Shown here: one piece after another, positions 20,960 through 25,471 of the stretch
Position numbering within the stretch: the first letter of the stretch is position 1
Layout: every line of letters begins with the position of its first letter
Notes under the pieces: generated by a model
Told to the model about the DNA's origin: nothing
Database searches by the model: none
The model's input: the letters and a program-made list of their open reading frames with translations, nothing else
Assembly (NCBI RefSeq): GCF_000003605.2
Contig: NW_003113021.1
Span: 9,644-35,114 of the forward strand
Length of the DNA stretch: 25,471 bases
Reading direction: 5' to 3'
Source of the DNA: Saccoglossus kowalevskii
Lineage: Eukaryota > Hemichordata > Enteropneusta > Harrimaniidae
Made by a program: the position numbers and the translations under genes

Positions 20960-21385
20960 GTTGTAAACAGCCAAAATCAGTTAAATTGTATGCAAATTAG
21001 CTCATTAATATGCATAGAATAGTAAGAAACCATTATCAGACATCTATCTACATAAACAGCAAGAATGTATCAAGTTTCATTGTACTTGTGCAAATAGTTG
21101 TGAACATACTGTGGAATATTTTATTTTCGCTGGATTTAATTTTCGCTGAAAAGGCTTTTTGGGCGTTTTGTATGGAATTTATTTTCACTGATTTTTGATG
21201 AGTTTAATGTGAAATATAGGAAAAAAAGTATATTTGCTGGATTTTATTTTCACGGATTCATCCCTTCAGCGAAAATAGCGAAAATTAATTCCAAGCGAAA
21301 ATAAAGTATTCTACAGTACACAAAAACATGCTAAAACTGGTTAATCATTATGCAAATTAGCTAAACTGATGCTACAAAAAATATG
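20960..21385 (+). repeat. TGCAAATTAG-type dispersed repeat, split by a MITE
   Basis: Reads CAGCCAAAATCAGTTAAATT, GTATGCAAATTAGCTCATTA, ATATGCATAGAATAG, ATTATCAGACATC, then TATCAAGTTTCATTGTACTT. After the MITE it resumes with AACATGCTAAAACTGGTTAA and TTATGCAAATTAGC, which begins the next unit. The TA-flanked MITE therefore landed inside this older repeat. Confidence 0.6.
21109..21316 (+). mobile_element. TA-flanked foldback MITE (Tc1/mariner-like), intact ends
   Basis: A 208-bp element between TA duplications (21107-21108 and 21317-21318). The left end is CTGTGGAATATTTTATTTTC then GCT; the right end inverted reads CTGTAGAATACTTTATTTTC then GCT. The two ends match for about 40 bp with few mismatches, and further TTTTCGCT blocks make it nearly palindromic. 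A TA target and no coding frame fit a non-autonomous Tc1/mariner-type element. The superfamily is inferred from the TA only. Confidence 0.85.
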
Positions 21386-22150
21386 TTATTCTGATATGTT
21401 ACTGCAAGATGGCAGTTCCCGATGTCGCGCAACCATAACTAGGTACATGACAGCTTAGTTTACACCAACAAGTGGGAACAGCCACATTCATTAGCGAATG
21501 AAACTCTACCTGTCCAGTGTTTTGTTCTCTCTAATAACATTCATACAAAGTATGGGTGGCTCCTAGTTTAGTATTTAATTTGTAACAGGGATTTGAATAG
21601 GTTGAAATATAAACTACACCAGTGCTTTAAGCTCCATATATAGTATCATAAGGTCTTGATAATCTTGAAAGAAAATATCAGGCTAAAGCTTTTGCCAAAA
21701 TAAGGATATTAATCGATGGTTCACAGCTACTGAATAGAAATTCCCCTTATTAAAACTGGACATGCCAACTGACAAGTGCTACTGACGGTAAGACAAAATG
21801 AAACACTTGAAATGAAAATGTTTGAATATGCAAGTAATATTTTTATGAAATCAAAAAAAATACACAAAGTGAAGTGAAGACTTTACAAGGTTACTTTAGA
21901 AATGGAGTGGCATGAAATCTATAACTCCAAAATTATTGAATGTTTGATTGCAGAAAATGTAACTATATAACATAATACAGTAATTGTCTCCCAATGAATC
22001 TAGACTGATCATGAAGTTCAATCTTGTGCAACACTCACACTAACTGTACTATGTATTGTAGTGCAAACATTCAAACAAATATTCCCTGTTGGCCTCCAGA
22101 GGGAGCACTTCAGATATCAACGTGTGCTAAAATAAATGTAGAGCACTTAC

Positions 22151-22255
22151 GAATACATCAACTGCATCATGGTCCCTAGGCCTGCTAACACATGCCACCA
22201 CGCATGAATTTGAGTAATAGGCTTGAAAGGAGTTATCGCTTGATGACGCATTTTT
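22151..22255 (-). CDS. ACER3-like: Alkaline ceramidase (ACER3-like), exon with HAWWH zinc motif
   Basis: This exon carries the most diagnostic motif in the window. On the minus strand it follows TTATTTCAG and ends at a consensus GTAAGT donor (22150). The frame set by the previous exon gives KMRHQAITPFKPITQ, then IHAWWHVLAGLGTMMQLMY. The segment TQxHAWWHxLxGLG is the signature of ACER3-type ceramidases. From what is known of the family, the two histidines in HAWWH help bind the catalytic zinc together with an upstream histidine and aspartate, which are not in this window. The exon is 105 bp and ends with TC of a split codon. Its neighbour lies 694 bp away on the same strand. With intact splice sites, no stop and both histidines kept, there is no sign of a pseudogene. 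Unusually, MMQLMY replaces the usual YLHILF-like stretch. Confidence 0.93.
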
Positions 22256-22949
22256 CTGAAATAATACATTGGTATTATCAGCTCAGTCGTAATTAAATAC
22301 AAGTCTATACAATCAACAAATATGATTAGAATTGCAGGAATGGAAATATTACTTCCAGGATAATGAACAATTCTAGAACATAGTGAAACTCATAAGACCT
22401 TGCACATATATCAAAAATTGTACACCTATTTTCACCGTAGACACACCTCTGTCATTTACGTAAGAGCATGCACTACTAATAAAGCAAATACAGTATTCAA
22501 GCAAAAAATTGAATGCTAACAATTGCATGATAGTACTTCAACTTATATCAAGATGCCACTAATTCAAGCATGGAGTCAGTATATTGCTAAATCTGATTAA
22601 AATTCAATGCAAGTACAAGGATCTTGTCAATTTTGAAATACAGTCGCAGGTTTCATTGCGCAACTTTTTTTGACAAACTACTATGCAAGAAGTTTACAGG
22701 AATATAAACTAATCAGTACTCTTGTTACATGCTATTGCACTCTCTAATTGGTTAACAAATCTTGTCGGAAGGGAGATGCCAAAATGCAATATGCATAGGC
22801 ATTTGGTCAAATATAGCAGGAGGTGATAGTGTCTGAGACCACTGTACTGTATAAATTGTAATTTTTTATTTGCATATAAATAGACAGGTCTGTGCAAACA
22901 ATTTTCTCATATTCTTCAGTGCTGTATTTAGCAGTGTTTGTTTTCTTAC

Positions 22950-23051
22950 CTGATATGATCACAAAAATGATTATCAACATTCCAGAGTATAAATCCCAAT
23001 AGATAGCAACACGTTCCAGCTACGAGTAAAGTTTTAGAACCCTCTGCATAT
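22950..23051 (-). CDS. ACER3-like: Alkaline ceramidase (ACER3-like), internal exon with WNVDN motif
   Basis: This is an internal exon of an alkaline ceramidase, a multi-pass membrane enzyme of ER/Golgi that hydrolyses ceramide to sphingosine and fatty acid. On the minus strand the exon follows a TTTGTAG acceptor and ends CAG before a strong GTAAGA donor at 22949. Only one frame is open. It reads YAEGSKTLLVAGTCC, then a hydrophobic stretch, then GFILWNVDNHFCDHIR. This matches the family segment GFLFWNIDNIFC, a transmembrane helix just before the last catalytic histidines. The exon starts in phase 2 (one base completes a codon begun upstream) and ends with two bases (AG) of a split arginine codon, completed exactly by the next exon. 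The 102-bp size explains why no long open frame marks it. Family assignment is firm; ACER3 over other paralogues rests on the next exon. Upstream exons were not found and should lie beyond 25471. Confidence 0.9.
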
Positions 23052-24809
23052 CTACAAATACCAAGCGGTACAAAATATGAATTAGAAATGAAGAAAATAA
23101 AAATATGCCATGAATAGGAGTTTCAGTTGCGCAAACAGCTCCATAAAAAATGAAATTTGGTTTTTGTTTGTTGCTAATGGAATCCCTGTAATGTGCACCA
23201 AACACTTTATTTTTTTTTTTACCACAACACTATCCAGCTTGTAATTTTGTGAATTTGAATGTGGTATAGATGAACTATAAAGGTTTCACACCTGAAAATA
23301 AGGTGTACTCATACATGTGGATAGGCAACTCAAATATACTGCGCCCTCATTTTTAGGGTGTTTCAGATTGGGAGTGTTTATTTTTCTACAGCTGGGATAA
23401 AGTTATGTTCTGACATTGAAATTGTAAATTTTGACTACCGTTCTGTTGAGGTGATAAGGCATCGAGTCTTTGATAAATTCAGATGTATATATTTCCACAT
23501 TTACTTTTAGCATTTCGCAGACATAAGTATTTATTGATTTCAACACTAGAGGGCACTATACTGTTTGATTTTACTGTGTATTGCAAAGGTACCGGTAACA
23601 TTAATTTACTATGCATAAGTACTAAGAAACTCATTCCTGAGTATAAAAGAGAAATAACTGGAAAACGAGCATTATTTTGAATTTAGAGTATGCAGTTTAA
23701 AAAAGTGTTGATGTTAAGAACAACTTTTACCTGAGGCAAAATATATTTTTTAAGAAAAAATGCAAAAAAAAAGTTTTGAGAAAATATTCATAGGAAACAA
23801 TTTTTCTTAAAAAAAAAATTGTATTATTCAGAAATTCACAATAATGAATTTTTCACCACATATAACCTACTGAATATTGAGATATGATGAAACCATGGAA
23901 ACCAATTGGTAAATGGCTGAAAACTCACTATTTTCATTTGGTGTAGTAGTGGTCGTGTCAGTCAACAACAGTTTTTAGACAGACTGACTGAAACAAAAAT
24001 TGCATAAGCTTTAGCAGATACTAGCTACTTCATCAGAATCCTGTAGGGGGGAATTTCCATGGGTGTTTAACCTGGGTTTTGTGTGAAAAGTAGATCGGAG
24101 ATCATATATCTAGGTTTTGTGAACAATAGCATGAAATAAAACACTACTGTAAATGAAAGCAAATCTTAGTTTCTGGTAACCAAGCAACTACCTTTAAGAT
24201 ATGCAATTTGTCAATTTTCCATGACTCACAAAATTTGTTCAGTATTCACCCTCTCAGTATTTGTTTACAATAAATTTGCTAAATTGGGTCATATGATTGG
24301 ATCACAAAATACTCAAATATTTGGAGAGAGAGGTAATCAAGCATTTATGAAGTGTTTCAACAAGAGATAAAATGATTGTATTTTGACAAAAGTAAAATGT
24401 TAAAATCTTCCATCACGACCACCTACACACCCAGGGGGGCTACTTCCACATTAAGTGGGTAAGGGTATGCAGCCCAACTCGTGTAAACCATACTCACTTC
24501 TAAACCATTTTTTCTATTTATATACCCACTTCTAAACACAAGTGTTTTCAGCAAAAAACAAAAACACCCAGCTCAAAACTTTCACAACCAGTGAGCGCAT
24601 CCGGGAACTAACAAAATACAACTACATGTATAGAGGGCGATTTTCAGAAAGTCAAGCTTCCATTTTTTTGCCTATTCGCATGAGCAAAATTATTAAGAAA
24701 TAGGTCAGTGCCCGCATTTTTATTGTTAAGATTGTTTTCATTATTTTGAGTTTAAACAAGCAGCCTATCGGCTGAGATAGCTCCGCTGTTAGCAATGCAC
24801 ATTTCAATT
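23052..24809 (-). other. Part of an upstream ceramidase intron
   Basis: The acceptor of the WNVDN exon is at 23052-23053, so everything to its right is intron until the preceding exon. I searched the minus strand for the preceding family segment (HQxMYG-like, Ile/Leu-rich helix) and found none before the satellite. The intron is therefore at least 2.4 kb. Confidence 0.6.
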
Positions 24810-25471
24810 AAAGAACTGAAGACATCATTAGAAAATGAACAATATGAATAGTATCAAAGCAATCGGACTTACAGTTTTTAACAAGAAGTCGAAAATATCA
24901 CTTTTTACCAAAAATTACAAAAATATTCACCAAAATAAATTAATTAGAGAATTGAAGACATCATCACAAAACGAACAAATCTGAGAGAGGTCCACATGTA
25001 GTACCTATATATGTAATATCAAAGCAATCGGACTTACAGTTTTCAACAAGAAGTCGAAAATATCACTTTTTACCAAAAATGACAAAAATATTCACCAAAA
25101 TTAGAGAATTGAAGATATCATCACAAAATGAACAAATCTGAGAGAGGTCCACATGTAGTACCTATATATGTAATATCAAAGCAATCGGACTTGCGGTTTT
25201 TAACAAGAAGTCAAAAATATCACTTTTTACCAAAAATGACAAAAATATTCACCAAAATTAGAGAATTGAAGATATCATCACGAAATAAACAAATCTGAGA
25301 GAGGTCCACATGTAGTACCTATATATGTAGTATCAAAGCAATTGGACTTGCGGTTTTTAACAAGAAGTCGAAAATATCACTTTTCACCAAAAATGACAAA
25401 AATATTCACCAAAAATAGAGAATTAAGATATCATTACAAATGAACAAATCTGAGAGAGGTCCACATGTAGT
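24810..25471 (+). repeat. 157-bp satellite array, cut by the window end
   Basis: Units start at 24946, 25103, 25260 and 25417, exactly 157 bp apart. Each carries AGAGAATTGAAGAYATCATC, GAGAGAGGTCCACATGTAGT, ATCAAAGCAATYGGACTT, TTTTTAACAAGAAGTC and ACAAAAATATTCACC. A diverged, shorter (136-bp) edge copy begins at 24810 and lacks the GAGAGAGGTCCACATGTAGT part. The inner units are nearly identical, so the array is young or homogenised. It lies in the upstream intron of the ceramidase gene and continues past the window. Its length is close to one nucleosome repeat. Confidence 0.95.

Larger units (their letters stand above)
18494..22150 (-). other. Predicted last intron of the ceramidase gene, filled with repeats
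   Basis: The 3657-bp span between the HAWWH exon and the candidate terminal exon holds no further exon I can support. It contains an old TGCAAATTAG-type repeat (18628-18890 and 20960-21385), a diverged tandem duplication (19033-19493), two MITE copies (19806-19993 and 21109-21316), a GTTTT repeat near 19711 and a poly-A run at 20781-20799. The open frame of 78 codons at 20451-20687 (minus) has no family likeness. Confidence 0.45.

Noticed and set aside
23483-23680. 65-codon plus-strand frame after TTTACTTTTAG
   Set aside because: It is antisense to the ceramidase gene inside its intron, with no recognisable motif or donor.
1-25471. tRNA, rRNA, CRISPR, viral or bacterial operon content
   Set aside because: No cloverleaf, conserved rRNA core, regular spacer array, ribosome binding sites or close-packed genes were seen; the spacing of the tandem arrays is head-to-tail without spacers.

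Overview
This looks like nuclear DNA of an animal, most likely a marine invertebrate. It is AT-rich and short on CpG, its genes are split by spliceosomal introns, and it is crowded with short foldback DNA transposons and tandem repeats. The repeat styles (TA- and TTAA-flanked MITEs, a transposon with a GACA microsatellite, repeats carrying GGCCACCAGTCGGCC) suit a lophotrochozoan or invertebrate deuterostome, but I cannot name the phylum. There is no bacterial or viral gene organisation, and no rRNA, tRNA or CRISPR array that I can see.

The only gene I recognise is on the minus strand at the right: the 3' half of an alkaline ceramidase of the ACER3 type. Two small internal exons (22950-23051 and 22151-22255) carry the family signatures LWNVDN and HAWWH, have good splice sites and join in phase. 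A likely terminal exon (18376-18493) also joins in phase and is followed about 35 bases later by AATAAA. Upstream exons lie beyond base 25471. The intron at the right edge contains a 157-bp satellite array (24810-25471) that runs off the window.

In the middle, a patch that keeps its CpGs (15240-15545, with an ETS-type CCGGAAGT site) looks like a promoter. Downstream on the plus strand is a coding-like frame with a plausible splice acceptor (16343-16830). It is open for 162 codons apart from one in-frame TAG at 16531 and its own final stop. I do not recognise the protein. This unit would converge on the 3' end of the ceramidase gene.

The left 15 kb holds no gene I can name. It contains a decayed coding-like fragment (9293-9567, minus), several related transposon blocks (9965-10575, 13823-14370, 16905-17340, 17395-17830), a TTAA-flanked MITE family with three copies (6360-6593, 12185-12353, 12536-12720), a local tandem duplication (12231-12961), a 25-bp minisatellite (14371-14670) and two G-quadruplex-type tracts. 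Two copies of a TA-flanked MITE (19806-19993 and 21109-21316) lie in the ceramidase terminal intron, the younger one inside an older repeat.
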